A stretch of DNA of 64,000 nt, taken from contig CAJNDS010002441.1 in NCBI GenBank assembly GCA_905221605.1, forward strand, positions 362,678 through 426,677. Direction: 5' to 3'. Made by a program: the position numbers and the translations under genes. The DNA comes from Symbiodinium natans. Lineage: Eukaryota; Sar; Dinophyceae; Suessiales; Symbiodiniaceae. Under the pieces are notes generated by a model. The model was not told where the DNA came from. It ran no database searches and worked only from the letters and a program-made list of their open reading frames with translations. Each line of letters begins with the position of its first letter. Within the stretch, counting starts at the first letter, position 1. Shown one piece after another: positions 1-10,298 of this stretch.

Positions 1-323
1 TTTCCGAAATAAGGGGTATTCTTGGGGTCCTTATTGTAATTCAGTGAATCCTAGCATTTGGGGGTTATGTATGAGGAGTCCCTTATGTTCGTATACCCGG
101 CACAACCAGGGGTAGAAGTTCGCATCTCCTGGAAAGAAAGTCCGTTTCGTCGCCGTCTTTCGGCGCTGGGAGTTCAGATCGTTTGATGAAGATGGCCGTT
201 TTTGGTACGAGGGGCTTGCTGCGTAGGGTCCTTTTGAGAACCCTAAGGGTCCATGCACCTCATCATTACATTCTTGGGCTTTAAAGTACTAAACCCTAAA
301 CCCTATACCCTAAAAACTTAGGG

Positions 324-414
324 GAAGCCCGCGCGCAGGAAGACTCACGAGCAGAAGCGCTTCAGCACTGACCTCAGGGGCTTAGCGAGGCGGCGAAACC
401 CCAACGACCGTATA
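324..414 (+). CDS. possible exon, unassigned
   Basis: Open GC-rich island between a degraded CCCTAAA stretch on the left and TTTAGGG on the right. The frame through THEQKRFSTDLRGL has no stop. No homology recognised. It may be an upstream exon of the DHHC gene or noise. Confidence 0.25.
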
Positions 415-477
415 AGCGGTTTAGGGTTCAGGGTTCAGGGTTTAGGGTTTAGGGTTTAGGGAAAACGAAAACCTCAG

Positions 478-555
478 ATCCTGCCTGAACTCCACGAACA
501 TGTAACGGACCTGTGGCTTATCAGCACCCTCCACTACCTGGACTCTACTGATTCC
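478..555 (+). CDS. probable exon upstream of the DHHC gene
   Basis: The island begins after an AG acceptor (aacctcag) and ends at a GT donor (gattcc|gtggca). It holds 26 codons without a stop, including LHEHVTDLWLISTLHYL. It starts and ends in phase 0, and so could join the phase-0 exon at 2009, but other exons may lie between. No domain recognised. Confidence 0.45.
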
Positions 556-2008
556 GTGGCAAGCCCAAACCCTGGACTCCAGACACCCTAAGCCGCACGA
601 AGTCCCAATTGCAGTCGTCTGGAACAGGGAGTCTCAGTTGACATGCCTCCAACTGGTGCCCTAAGTACCCGTATGCAGCTACGCCCTTCTTGCCCAGAGG
701 GACCATTTGTAGTACTATTGTGGAATTAGGTACCTCAAAACCCTATCTAGTATGGTTTTTGGGTACCTGATTCCATAATAGTAATACAAATGGACCCTCT
801 GGGTTGCTGCCCTTCTTAACCGGTAATTACTTGGAGGGTGCGGCGCTTTGGGGGCGGCGCCGAGAATCTTCGCTCGTGCTTCAGATCCACGAGCGAGCCT
901 GAATCCGTAACCCTGCACCTTGAACCCTAAACCCTTAGGGTTTAGGGTTTGGGGTTTGGGGTTTAGGGTGTAGGGTTTAGGGTTTAGGGTTTAGCCACTA
1001 TCCCGATCAGTATAGTGGCATAGAGAGCATTGGTAAACCTTCAGCCCCTACACCCGAAATCCTACCGGATTTCGTGTGATGGGTCCCTTTCAAGTTCTCA
1101 GGCGAGGAGCCTCGTTGGTGTCGAAAGTCAGAGGCGGGGGCAGGGGGGGGGGGGGGGGAAGTCAGGGTGTTGCAGTGTAAGGGGCTCACGGCCTTGTCGG
1201 CTTTAGTGCTTGCAGGGCTCAGGACTTGGGATTCAGAGGGTTTAGGGTTTAGGGGTTGAGGTTTAAGGTTTTAGGGTTGAGGGTTTTAGGGTTGAGGGTT
1301 TAGGGTTTAGGGTTTGCGTCATCAGATCTGGGAAAAGCCCTAGGACCAGAATGTACCCTGAAGCCCAGGTCACCCTGAACCTTGGACAGGGTACAGGTCG
1401 ACTTGAAGGCCTGTGGTTTACGTTTAGGGTTTAGGGTTTAGGGTTTAGGGTTTAGGGTTTAGGGTTTAGGGTTTAGGGTTTAGGGTTTAGGGTTTAGGGT
1501 TGAGCCAGGTAACCAGCTTTACCGAGAGAGCTACCCACAGCTACCCCAATTAAAGCATGAGTTCCAACAACAAAGGAACTGCAAGGGGAACCCCCCAAAA
1601 GGGAACCCCAAGAACATGGTCATAAGGACCCTGGTAGGCATGTTTCTATTGTATTCCGACTATATAGATGCACTCCGGCACCTTTAAGGACTGTTAGTAT
1701 AAGGGGGGGAACATCCGAACCCAGGGCTTTAAGCCTCAAACTTACAGGCTCGGGGTGGGGCCCAACGTCGAAGTAACCCGAAACCCTAAACCCTTAACCC
1801 TAAACCCCGAAACCCCGAAACCCCTAAACCCTAAACCCTAAACCCTAAACCCCTAAACCCCTAAACCCCTAAACCCCTAAACCCTAAACCCTAACCCCTA
1901 AACCCTAATCCCTAAACCCTAAACCCTAGACCCTAAACCCTAAACCCCAAACCCTAAACCCTATAATCCCCGAAACCCCTAAACCCCAAACCCCAAACCC
2001 CAAACCAG
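556..2008. repeat. repeat-rich stretch before the first recognised DHHC exon
   Basis: No safe coding signal. Contents: a palindromic element at about 690-800, TTTAGGG arrays at 935-992 and 1425-1502, a G run at 1143-1158, one right half of the family A element near 1685-1717, and a long degenerate CCCTAAA stretch at 1780-2008 that leads directly into the next exon. Confidence 0.7.
690..800. repeat. palindromic (MITE-like) element
   Basis: The arm cccagagggaccatttgtag near 693 is repeated inverted near 780-800 (acaaatggaccctctggg), and the inner parts ggaattaggtacc and ggtacctgattcc also pair. The whole could fold into one long hairpin about 110 bp across. No copy of the same family was found elsewhere in the window. 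Confidence 0.75.
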
Positions 2009-2068
2009 TTTGTGTCGGAGGCTTTTAAGCCGGACCGCGCCCACTTCTGTCGAGCCATGAACCGTGTG
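2009..2068 (+). CDS. DHHC gene exon: cysteine-rich domain, N part
   Basis: Acceptor aaaccag, 20 codons, phase 0 to 0, GC donor (gtg|gcccac). It contains FKPDRAHFCRAMNRV, which aligns with the KPxRxHHCxxCxxC segment just before DHHC. One cysteine (RAHFC) is kept, while several zinc-ligand positions are F, M, V and S. CCCTAAA-type repeats abut it upstream, and TTTAGGG repeats follow about 50 bp downstream. Confidence 0.75.
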
Positions 2069-2228
2069 GCCCACTCCTCAGACTCAGGCTAAGTTTGGAC
2101 CCGTTTTGGGGGGGTTTTGGGGTTTAGGGTTAGGGTTTAGGGTTTAAGATTTAGGGTTTAGGGTTTAGGGTTTCGGGTTTAGGGTTTAGGGTTTAGGGTT
2201 CAGGGTTTAGGGTCCAAGGCCAAGGGTT

Positions 2229-2352
2229 CATGGGCCCGTGATGTGGTCCCTTACCTCCTTTAAAAGGGTTCTGAAGTACGGGCCCTTGGGTTGTGTAGGG
2301 TATATCGGGGGTATGTATGGGGTAGTAAGGCCCCCTGTAAGGGCCCATTTGA
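2229..2352. repeat. inverted-repeat element, family L (copy 1)
   Basis: Ends catgggcccgtgat and taagggcccatttg are inverted, with internal cttacctcctttaaaagg and ggcccttgg segments. A diverged copy lies at 43437-43548 with the same order of blocks. Non-coding, MITE-like. Confidence 0.6.
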
Positions 2353-2629
2353 AGAGACCATGTAACTACCCGAAGAGTTGAGGGCAGACCTTGCCACCTT
2401 ACCTGGGCCTTTCGTTCGAAGTTCTAGTTGCTTTCTGTTAGGTGCCTACTTTAGTGGCTTCCTTCTTGTGTGTCAGAAAAGATGGTACCTTGAAAAGGAA
2501 TTGCGACGAAGGGCCTGTAATGGTTCTGCTGCTACCTTCTCTTGTTGGTCAGGATGTGATGTGCTTGTGTCTTGTGCCCTGTAGCTACGGGGAGGGACTG
2601 CCACCTATTGCTTTGCGGGGTCTGGGATA

Positions 2630-2697
2630 CCCCTAAACCCTAAACCCTAAACCCTAAACCCTAAACCCTAAACCCTAAACCCTAAACCCTAAACCCT
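2630..2697. repeat. CCCTAAA array
   Basis: About nine perfect tandem CCCTAAA units. Representative of dozens of interstitial telomere-type arrays in the window. Confidence 0.95.
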
Positions 2698-3151
2698 ACA
2701 CAGGTAGGGCTCAGAGATTTCAGTAAGGGTCACTGTAGGGTTCCCCGAAGACAGGCTATTGACAAACATTCTTGCGAGGAAGCGGTCTCAGGCAAGCCAC
2801 CTATGCTTGGCACACCACGTGCCTCCACGCATTCAGAACCAACCTTCAGCAGAACCCTAAACCCTAAACCCTAATTCCTAAACCCTGAACCCTAAACCCT
2901 AAATCCTAAACCCTAGACAATCCACCCCGAAGAGTGCAGCCTGCTGAGATATGTGTGTTGCTTTCATTGCGCGCGTGTCCAGTTCAAATGGTTCCTGTTT
3001 AGACGCACCGGCTCGATTCTCGTTACAACCACCAGACATGAATTACCCAAAAACTCTCAACCCTAAACCCTGAACTCTAACCCTAAACCCTAAGCTCCAG
3101 ACCCTGAACCCTAAACCCTAAACCCTAAACCCTCATGCCTTTACGCAAGAG

Positions 3152-3232
3152 GTGCTCCGCATGGACCACCACTGTCCTTGGCTTGGAAACACGGTGGGCT
3201 GGGCCAACCACAAGTACTTCTACCTCTTCCTG
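3152..3232 (+). CDS. DHHC gene exon: catalytic DHHC motif
   Basis: Acceptor gcaagag, 27 codons, phase 0 to 0, GT donor (cctg|gtgcgg). It carries [19 protein letters not shown] followed by YLFL, the family signature; the cysteine of DHHC forms the acyl-enzyme intermediate. The usual GNCVG is GNTVG here. The exon starts right after a CCCTAAA array and is followed by TTTAGGG repeats within 25 bp of its donor. Confidence 0.92.
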
Positions 3233-3349
3233 GTGCGGGGCCCCGGCCAAACTGGGGGGTTTAGGGTTTTAGGGTTTGGGGTTTAGGGTTTAGGGATAGA
3301 AGGGGATCCTACTATTTGGGGGGTCTATTTTAGGGGTGCCCTATTTCCG

Positions 3350-3370
3350 TACCCCCCCCCCCCCCCCCCA
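3350..3370. repeat. poly-C run next to a family E element
   Basis: An uninterrupted C run that follows a partial family E element (3297-3350, aggggatcctactatttgg). Confidence 0.8.
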
Positions 3371-3627
3371 ACTGAGTTCAGTTGTCAGAGGGCCTCGCCA
3401 CTAGTTCAAACCCTAAACCCAGACACCTAGAGGCGCGAAACTGTGAAATGCTCTATATAAATCCACGGGCCAAATGCTCGTGTGTATATCCATGCAGAAG
3501 GTGTGTGCATCGTTTATATGTACATATGTCACTGTACCAGCATAAGTATTTGTACAGCCTGCGACACCACGTAGAGCATCCTCTTTGTAGGGTTCAGGGT
3601 TCAGTGTTTGTAGAGTGTTTATAGAGT

Positions 3628-4118
3628 ACTTGGAGGTTCATGGGTATCACCCCAATCTTAAGCCTACTGAGAGTCCATATGGCGGCCTGGGTCGGCCACT
3701 CTGTCGGCTACATGCGCCGCTGCGAGAGTAGCCAGGTGATCGGATCGCACCTCTGGCACTTCACGAACAGGCAGGCGGTCGAGGCAATCCGGGCCAATGG
3801 GCTCATGACGGGGGGCCCGCGTCGCGCCCGCGCCGAAACCCATTTGTGGGACGTCAGCGGCCGGCACGCCGTGCGAGAGCGCGCCAATCGGCATCCTCAA
3901 TGGACGCACATTGTATTCGAGGGGAGCTATCGTCGTCATCGACAGCGACATCCCTCCACAGGCGATCGCTGCTGGTGCTGCCGACACCGCGCCCGCCGCA
4001 GCTCCTCCGCCAGGTCTCCAGCCCGCGCCCGACCAGTGTTGCTCGAGCCCTACTTAATGACTTAGAGGACTTAGGGGACTTAGGGGGGGGTTATAAGTGC
4101 CCTGAACCTCCAAGTAAC
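3628..4118. mobile_element. inverted-repeat element, family C, with coding cargo
   Basis: The left end tacttggaggttcatgggta and the right end ccctgaacctccaagtaacc are inverted repeats. Short copies of this family (18880-18998, 59240-59345, 62251-62381) are only 105-130 bp; here the ends enclose about 400 bp of GC-rich coding-like sequence. It lies in the DHHC gene intron between 3232 and 5951. Cargo capture or chance flanking by two half elements are both possible. Confidence 0.5.
3680..4058 (+). pseudogene. ADP-ribosyltransferase-fold (KptA/Tpt1-like) fragment, frameshifted
   Basis: Third-position GC is very high in one frame up to about 3890 (HLWHFTNRQAVEAIRANGL, then ETHLWD) and then in the next frame (GRTLYSRGAIVVIDSDI, then QAIAAGA). 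This fits one coding segment broken by a frameshift between roughly 3860 and 3890. The pattern HxT...I..GL...THL...IVVIDxDI resembles the RNA 2'-phosphotransferase / ART superfamily, but the match is by eye and weak. There is no intron inside, unlike the surrounding gene, which suggests a retrocopy or captured fragment. Confidence 0.35.
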
Positions 4119-4164
4119 CTGTCAAGATCAGAGCCCAGATGCCGTTGTTGGAAGCCGCGCCTCC

Positions 4165-4690
4165 GTTGGGCAGGGTTTAGGGTTTAGGGTTTAGGGTTTA
4201 GAGTCTAGGGTTTAGGGTTTTAGGGTTTTAGGGCTTTAGGGTTTGAGGGTTTGGGGGTTTTAGAGTTTTAGGGTTTAGGGTTTTAGGGTTTCAGGGTTTT
4301 AGGGTTTTAGAGCTTTAGGGTTTGAGGGTTTGAGGGTTTTAGAGTTTTAGGGTTTTAGTGTTTTAGGGTTTGAGGGTTTTAGGGTTTCAGCGTTTTAGGG
4401 TTTTAGGGTTTGGGGTTTGGGGTTCGGGGTTTATTTAGGGTTAGGGTTTAGGGTTTAGAGTTTAGGGTTTAGGGTTTCGGGTTTAGGGTTTAGGGTCTAG
4501 GGTTTGAGGCTTTTAGGGTTTTAGGGTTTTCTGTTTTAGGGTTTTAGGTTTTTAGGGTTTTAGGTTTTTAGGGTTTTAGGGTTTTAGGGGTTTAGGGTTT
4601 TACGGTTTTAGGGTTTCAGGGTTTCAGGGTTTTAGGCTTTAAGGGTTTTTTAGGGTTTAGGGCTTAGGGTTTAGGGTTTAGGGTTTAGGG
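4165..4690. repeat. variant telomere-type array (TTTTAGGG 8-mers)
   Basis: About 500 bp dominated by GGGTTTTA 8-mers and point variants, with TTTAGGG 7-mers at both ends. It lies in the DHHC gene intron. Confidence 0.85.
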
Positions 4691-4801
4691 CTGAGAAGCT
4701 GCCCATCCAAACGCAGAGACCCACCGCAAATAGTACCCTACACAATGATGGTGTCATTCTTGGGAGCACCCTAACAGGAATCCACTGTCTTTGGATCTTT
4801 G

Positions 4802-4868
4802 CAGGGGTTTCGGTAGACAGCAGCTGGGTGGAGGTCTACCCGAACCGCCTCGATGCAAAACCCTCCTA
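4802..4868 (+). CDS. possible short exon, unassigned
   Basis: After tttgcag an open frame reads VSVDSSWVEVYPNRLDA before a stop at 4867. It is not needed to keep the DHHC exon phases, so it may be a skipped or unrelated exon. Confidence 0.25.
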
Positions 4869-4913
4869 AACCTTACACCAGATGTTAGAGTTTAGGGTTC
4901 AGGGTGTAGGGTT

Positions 4914-5031
4914 CATGGTTTAGGGTTTAGGGTTTAGGGTTTAGGGTTTAGGGTTTAGGGTTTAGGGTTTAGGGTTTAGGGTTTAGGGTTTAGGGTTTAG
5001 GGTTTAGGGTTTAGGGTTTAGGGTTTAGGGT
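4914..5031. repeat. TTTAGGG array
   Basis: About 17 nearly perfect TTTAGGG units inside a DHHC gene intron. Confidence 0.95.
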
Positions 5032-5285
5032 GTGGGGCTTTCAAGAACCCGTGGCTGAAGTACTTCAGAGTATCTGCCCGGCTTGCTGACAAGAGTTCCC
5101 TTCTGAGGGCTGCCCCGAAAATCCCTAGAACACTCACAAGGGCCACATTTTGTAACAGGGACCCCAAAAAAGAAGGAGGGAACTGGCACTCCTTGTTCTT
5201 TCTTGGAGAGGGTGGGGGACATCAGGCCTACACCAGCGCTGCTTGTAGCCTTCTCGGCATGAATGCCTCTTGGCATCGATCTGGG

Positions 5286-5378
5286 CTACCCAAAGGCTCC
5301 TTTGTAGTACCTTTCTTGGGGGTACTAGAATCCCCTATACCTAACCCAAAAAGGAACTACATTGGAGCCTTTGGGTAA
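5286..5378. repeat. palindromic element related to family B
   Basis: Ends ctacccaaaggctcc and ggagcctttgggtaa are inverted repeats about 90 bp across, with internal tagtacc and ggtacta pairing. It shares the aaggctcc end with the element at 48057-48231. Confidence 0.7.
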
Positions 5379-5950
5379 ACCCTAAAACCTGATACGCGTA
5401 GTGCTGTACGGTTTTGAGCTTGGGGTAAGGCCTTTGCCGCAGAACTTCTCAATCCTGCGACTGGGATCTTCAGGGACAGCCAGGCTATCCCCGACTTTGT
5501 GTGCAGCACCCGGGGGTCTTCAAGCAAAAGTTGGCACGAAATCCGCAATCTAAGTGCCCGCAATCAGGGCTCTGAGCCCTAGCGAAGTTCCATCGTCAAA
5601 CAAACCCAAAGCCCTTCACTTCCTGAAAATCCAAACCCTAAACTAAACCCCTAGACAGATCACACAACACCCGTGACCCGAGACCACAAACCTTCGAGAC
5701 CTGGAACAACCACAGCCATTCATTCGCTTGAGGGTTTAGGGCTCCCAGCGGGGGCTTTGGCTTTACGGGTTAAAATTATCCTAAACAAAGCTTCTGGCGC
5801 CCGCCCAAAGCACCAAACCCTGGCCCTGAACCCCCAAACCTTCAACTCTCAAGCAAGCTTCTGCCGCCCACCCCAGACGTAAAACCCAAAACGCTAAACC
5901 CCTGAACCCTAAACCCTAAGCCCTAAACCCTAAACCCCCTCTCAACAGAG

Positions 5951-5983
5951 GTCCTGGAGTTGCTGTTGCACGCGACGCTTCCG
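5951..5983 (+). CDS. DHHC gene micro-exon (hydrophobic segment)
   Basis: 33 nt with acceptor caacagag and donor ccg|gtgagg, phase 0 to 0. It encodes VLELLLHATLP, which continues the third membrane segment from the preceding exon. CCCTAAACCCC repeats lie directly upstream and TTTAGGG repeats about 40 bp downstream. Confidence 0.7.
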
Positions 5984-6223
5984 GTGAGGGCCTTTCCTGG
6001 ACCGCTTGGTGTTTATAGGGTTCGGGGTTTAGGGTTTAGGGTTTGAGGGTTTGGGGTGCCGTTTGGGGTTTGGGGTTCAGGGCCAGCACGAGCCCTACAT
6101 TTGTCCTTTTTTTGTGCAGTTCAGAGTTTGAAAGAGCCCTAAACCCTATCGCTAAACCCGAAACCGCCCCGTATTCGTAGTTCTCCTTTTTTTCCGGCCA
6201 CATCAGATTCCTTTCTGTACAAA

Positions 6224-6310
6224 TTATAGTGACGTCAGCGACGTCATTTTGAAATTAGCGCCAAATTAGTGACGTCAGAAATCCGAAATTAAGCCAAATT
6301 AAGGACCTGG
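6224..6310. repeat. palindromic element, family H (copy 1)
   Basis: Several near-palindromic gacgtca and aattagcgccaaatt blocks. A second, longer copy lies at 7585-7715 (aattaagcgcgacgtc). Non-coding. Confidence 0.6.
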
Positions 6311-6499
6311 TTTGGCACCAAGAAGCTGTAGGACCTAAGGCCCTCCACAAACACTCAAACACAAGGCCTTCCCGAGCCGACTTTTGAGGTTTAGGTTTTC
6401 GGGTTTTGGGTGCCTGGCTTGCTTTCCACCAGCTTCTCGGCTAGAGTTTTGGTGTTTTGGGTTGGGTTTAAGGATTAGGGGCTTGGAATCGGGTATGGC

Positions 6500-7410
6500 T
6501 GCCTTTTTTGAGCTTTAAAAACCCTAGCTGGCCCCCAGATAGGGTTTTTCGGAGCAAAAAAACCCTATCTGGCCCAGATAGGGCTTTTTTGAGCAAAAAA
6601 ACCCTATCTGGTCCAGATAGGGTTTTTTTGAGCAAAAAACTGGCCCGTCCCCTTCCCTGCCCCCCCTCTCCCCTCCCCGCGACCCCCCACCCTCCTGGTT
6701 TGGTTTGGGGCTTGGAATTGGCTTCCCTTACCCTGTCTAGGCCCAGAGAGGGGTTTTGGGAGCAAAAAAACCCTACCTGGCCCAGATAGGGTTCTTTTGA
6801 GCAAAACAAAACCTATGTTGAGCAAAAAACCGGCCCGTCCCCACCCCTCCTGGTTGGGTTTGGGGCTTGGAATTGCTTCAAAAGCCGTTTTTGGGAGCAA
6901 AAAAACCCTATCTGGCCCAGATAGGGTGTTTTTGAGCAAAAAAACCTATCTGGCCTGGCCCGTCCCCTTCCCTGCCCCCCCTCTCCCCTCCCCCGCGCCG
7001 CCCACCCCTCCTGGGGGCTTGCAATTGGCGTCAAAAACCCTATCTGGCCCAGATAGGGTTTTTTTGAGCAAAAAAACCGTATCTGGCCCAGATAGGGCTT
7101 TTTTGAGCAAAAAACTGGCCCGTCCCCTGTAGGGTTGTTTCAGGGTCGTTGTTGGGTTGTTTCAGGGTGGCCCAGGTCTCCTTTTAACAGGTTGTTGCAG
7201 GGTTTGAGTGAGTTTAGGGCAGGGCTGAGAGTTTTAGGTTTGGCTTGCTTTTATTGGCTTTTATCTGGGGTTTTGGCTTTGGTTTCGCGTTCTGGAGTTT
7301 GGGTTAGCCCAGGTCGCCCTGAAATATGTGGTTTGGCTTTACGTCGGCCCTATTTGGCCAGATAGACTCAAAAAAAACCCTATCTGGCCCAGATAGGGTT
7401 TTTTCAGGGT
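6500..7410. repeat. cluster of short palindromes, family G
   Basis: About nine copies of a palindrome with core CCCTATCTGG followed by CCAGATAGGG, flanked by aaaaaa and ttttttgagc, interleaved with C-rich spacers (ctggcccgtccccttccctg). Open frames on both strands with repeated SKKTLSGPDRVFL-like peptides are translations of this palindrome and should not be called genes. Confidence 0.85.
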
Positions 7411-7580
7411 TTGGGGCAAGGTTTGGGGTACAGGGCTTAGGTTGTTCCCAAGTCGGCTTGACATTGGGGTTTGGGCTGCAGACAGGCTCGTTGAGGGTTG
7501 TTTCAGGGTCGTTGTTGGGTTGTTTCAGGGTGGCCCAGGTCTCCTTTTAATAGGTTGTTGCAGGGTTTGAGTGAGTTCAG
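7120..7580. repeat. tandemly duplicated block around family G
   Basis: The block beginning gttgtttcagggtcgttgtt at about 7133 recurs at about 7496 almost unchanged for some 90 bp. This is a recent segmental duplication within the intron. Confidence 0.8.
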
Positions 7581-7584
7581 GGCA

Positions 7585-7715
7585 GGCTTAATTTCGGAAA
7601 CGAAATTAAGCGCGACGTCCTTAATTTCAATTTTGAAATTAAGCGCGACGTCACTAATTTCGCGTTTCATATTTAGCGCGACGTCATTTGCTTAATTTGG
7701 GTTTTGAAATTAATA
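7585..7715. repeat. palindromic element, family H (copy 2)
   Basis: Repeated aaattaagcgcgacgtca units in alternating orientation, able to form stacked hairpins. Copy 1 is at 6224-6310. Confidence 0.7.
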
Positions 7716-7814
7716 TAATTTCGGCAGTTCCTTTGCAATCCTCAGTGGCTTCCCGGTGATTTGGCAAGCCCTTGGTTCAGGGTTCCGGGAGTTTCGGGTT
7801 TAGGGTTTTTTTGG

Positions 7815-7846
7815 GGAGGGGGGGGGGGGGGGGGGGGGGGGGGAGG
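7815..7846. repeat. poly-G run
   Basis: Long G homopolymer. Poly-Pro and poly-Gly open frames across it are artefacts. Confidence 0.95.
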
Positions 7847-8074
7847 GGGGTCCGGCCCCCCCCACCTTGCTCCCTTCAAGGGAGTCCCCTTTTGTAAGAA
7901 ACTGCGCAAATACCCAGAAAGCTCTGGTATCACCCCCACCGTCTCACCCATGGCTTAGGGCCTATGCCCTGAAGACTAAACCCTGCAAGGGCCGTATTTT
8001 TAGAGTTAGGGTCGCAGGGTGTGACCCTAAAACCCTAAAACCCTAAATCCTAAACCCTAAACCCTTTGCTGGAG

Positions 8075-8137
8075 GCCTTGACCACATTTCTGCTGATCGG
8101 AACAGAAGCGCTGACCTTCCTCCTCACCAGTATCCTG
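8075..8137 (+). CDS. DHHC gene exon: membrane segment
   Basis: Acceptor tgctggag, 21 codons, phase 0 to 0, GC donor (cctg|gccacg). It encodes FLLIGTEALTFLLTSIL, a hydrophobic stretch expected between DHHC and TTxE. The 3' border is the weakest of the model: the frame stays open to 8152, and the GC donor was chosen because it keeps phase with the TTIE exon. Confidence 0.6.
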
Positions 8138-8549
8138 GCCACGATCTCAGGATCCTAGGTACTGTGCTGTTTGGCTTGATGGCTCCAGTTTGACGTGTGT
8201 AGGTTCTACTGTACTGCCTGCCTCAGAAGCACACCCTTGCACCGGTGGAGTTGTTCTACTTGGAACTTCATGGTACTCATTAACCAAGTATATTTGTACT
8301 TAAAGCTGTGCCTATAATCATATTGGGGCACTTAAGGGGCCCAAGTGTTTAGGTGTTAAAGTTCTTCATGTGAGAGTCGAATCCTTTTGCCACAGGCCCC
8401 GACAAAGAATCAGGACCGTGATTTGGAACCACCTCCCCATGTCACCCCTGAATCCATGTTCAAGCCTTCGTTTGTAGGGTTTAGGGCTTATCGTGTTTAC
8501 CTAGTAACCTATATACCCTCAGAGTGAGGGAGAGAAGACTACATACCCA

Positions 8550-9045
8550 CCCCCACCCCCCCCCCCCCCCCCACCCCCCGCTCCCTCGCTTTTAAGGGGG
8601 TATGCAGGTTACTTGGCAACCCAGAAGCCCGAAACCTTAAACCCCAACCCTAAACCCTACACCCAAAAGCCTTAAAACCCTAAAACCCTGCACCTGAAAC
8701 CCCAACCCTAAACCCTACACCCTAAAATCCTAAAACCTTAAGACCCTAAACCTTAAACCCCAACCCTAAACCCTACACCCTAAAACCTTAAAGCCTTAAA
8801 ACCCTAAACTTTAAACCCTAAACCCTACACCCAAAAACCCTAAAACCCTAAAACCCTAAAACCCTAGCTAGACCCTGCACCCAGAGTTTGCCCTAAACCC
8901 TAAACCCTAAACCCTAAACCCTAAACCCTAAACCCTAAACCCTAAACCCTAAACCCTAAACCCTAAACCCTAAACCCTAAATAAACCCTAAACCCTAAAC
9001 CCTAACCCTAAACCCTAAACCCTAACCCTAAACCCTAAACCTGCG
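8550..9045. repeat. C run, degenerate and perfect CCCTAAA array
   Basis: A C-rich run at 8550-8578 is followed by degenerate units (ccctacaccc, aaccttaaa) and, from 8888, about 20 near-perfect CCCTAAA units up to 9040. Confidence 0.9.
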
Positions 9046-9142
9046 GTGGCCCCCAGGTGCCTTTTTTGCTCTTCCACACGTGGCTGATCGTTCGAAACAT
9101 GCCGGGGCGCTTGGCTCCCCTCCGGCTCGAAATCCTTATATA

Positions 9143-9252
9143 CCCCAAGGGTCCATGTACCTCATTATTATATACTTGGGCCCCAAAGTCCCTGTATAGG
9201 AAGTACTTTAAGGCCCAAGTATATAATAATGAGGTACATGGACCCTTAGGGA
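9143..9252. repeat. palindromic element, family B (best copy)
   Basis: Arms aagggtccatgtacctcatt and aatgaggtacatggaccctt are perfect inverted repeats, with tatacttgggcc and ggcccaagtata pairing inside; the total is about 110 bp. At least eight related copies occur in the window (226-292, 12820-12924, 15634-15740, 22377-22483, 33426-33540, 34430-34530, 45553-45696, 48057-48231). Non-coding MITE-like family. Confidence 0.9.
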
Positions 9253-9469
9253 TAGTCTTATAGGGTTCGAGGGGCTCGGGTTTAGGTTTAGGGCTCAGGG
9301 TCTGGGGTTTAATGTTAGGGTTTCGTATTTATAAGGTTTAGGGTTTAGGGTGGGCGCAGTGGTTTTCCTCCTGTTGCTTCATGACAGGAATGTTGGTGAC
9401 ACTTTTTTTTTGGCGGGGGGCTTCGGAACTTTGCAGCTAAGACTTTGGAGATTCCCGGTTTGGCGATTC

Positions 9470-9645
9470 CCGCGTAGATCGAGTTCCCAGAATCCGTTCT
9501 ATCCTCGCTAGCTGGACAGCGTCATCCTTTCGTGAGAATGTGAGTGGATTCCTAGAACAATTATCAAATCCTTCAGATGATGATGGATCAGTTGTTCGTG
9601 GAAGTGAAAAATGCAACAGGTCTATTTTTGAAAACAAAATATAAT
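9470..9645 (+). CDS. AT-rich coding-like island
   Basis: An open frame (ASSFRENVSGFLEQLSNP, then GSVVRGSEKCNRSIFENK) ends at TAA. Base composition is clearly more AT-rich than the surrounding exons, so it is not like the DHHC or BTB coding sequence. It could be a decayed mobile-element ORF or transferred DNA. Not recognised. Confidence 0.3.
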
Positions 9646-10066
9646 AGTAAAGAAAATGCACCATGGATGCCACAGATTGGTGAATATGCATTAACCATTG
9701 AGTATTCACTACCAATTCTTTCTGTGCTCCTGACTAAAATTTCCCGCCGGGCTCAGGGCAGAGTAGGATGGCTTTTTTTTTTCTCCTTCTGTTAGTCTTA
9801 TTCTAGGCTTCCGAGTGGAAACCAACATCCTTACGGGGGCAAGTTTGTAGCTGATGTGGGGTGTTGTTCTTGGCTACGGGCCCTTCTAAGGGGATTCCAC
9901 TCTTTTTTTTCTTCTGGGGGGGGGGGGGGGGGTGTAAAATATGCCCCAATTGTCTGACACCCGCACCTATATGAGATTCTTAGACCCATGAGAGACTCTA
10001 TTCGCAACAGCTTGCGACCCTAGGTATTTCTCCCACAACCCAAGCTTATAAGCTCAGAACCTGCTT

Positions 10067-10176
10067 TGGGATGTTCCCCCTTATACTAACAGTCCTGAAT
10101 AGGGATTCCAATAGGGGGGGGGCGGGGGGTACCATAATCCCGATTAAGGACTGTTAGTATAACTGGAGCATCCCAA
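10067..10176. repeat. palindromic element, family A
   Basis: Arms gggatgttcccccttatact and gtataactggagcatccc are inverted, with ctaacagtcct and aggactgttag pairing inside; the loop is G-rich. Other copies: 30844-30953, 32517-32578 (half), 47339-47494 (compound), 51861-51951, 59428-59522, 60194-60285, 62138-62234. Confidence 0.9.
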
Positions 10177-10298
10177 CCTCAGCCCTAAATCCTAAACTCT
10201 AAGCCCTAAACCCCGAACTGAATTCAAGTAGGGTGGAATAATCCCGAAACCCTAAACCCTAAGCCCTAAGCCCTAAACCCTAAACCGTAAATCCCCAG

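Noticed and set aside
6468-7132. ORFs on both strands with repeated SKKTLSGPDRVFL-like peptides
   Set aside because: The peptide is the translation of the family G palindrome, which is open on both strands.
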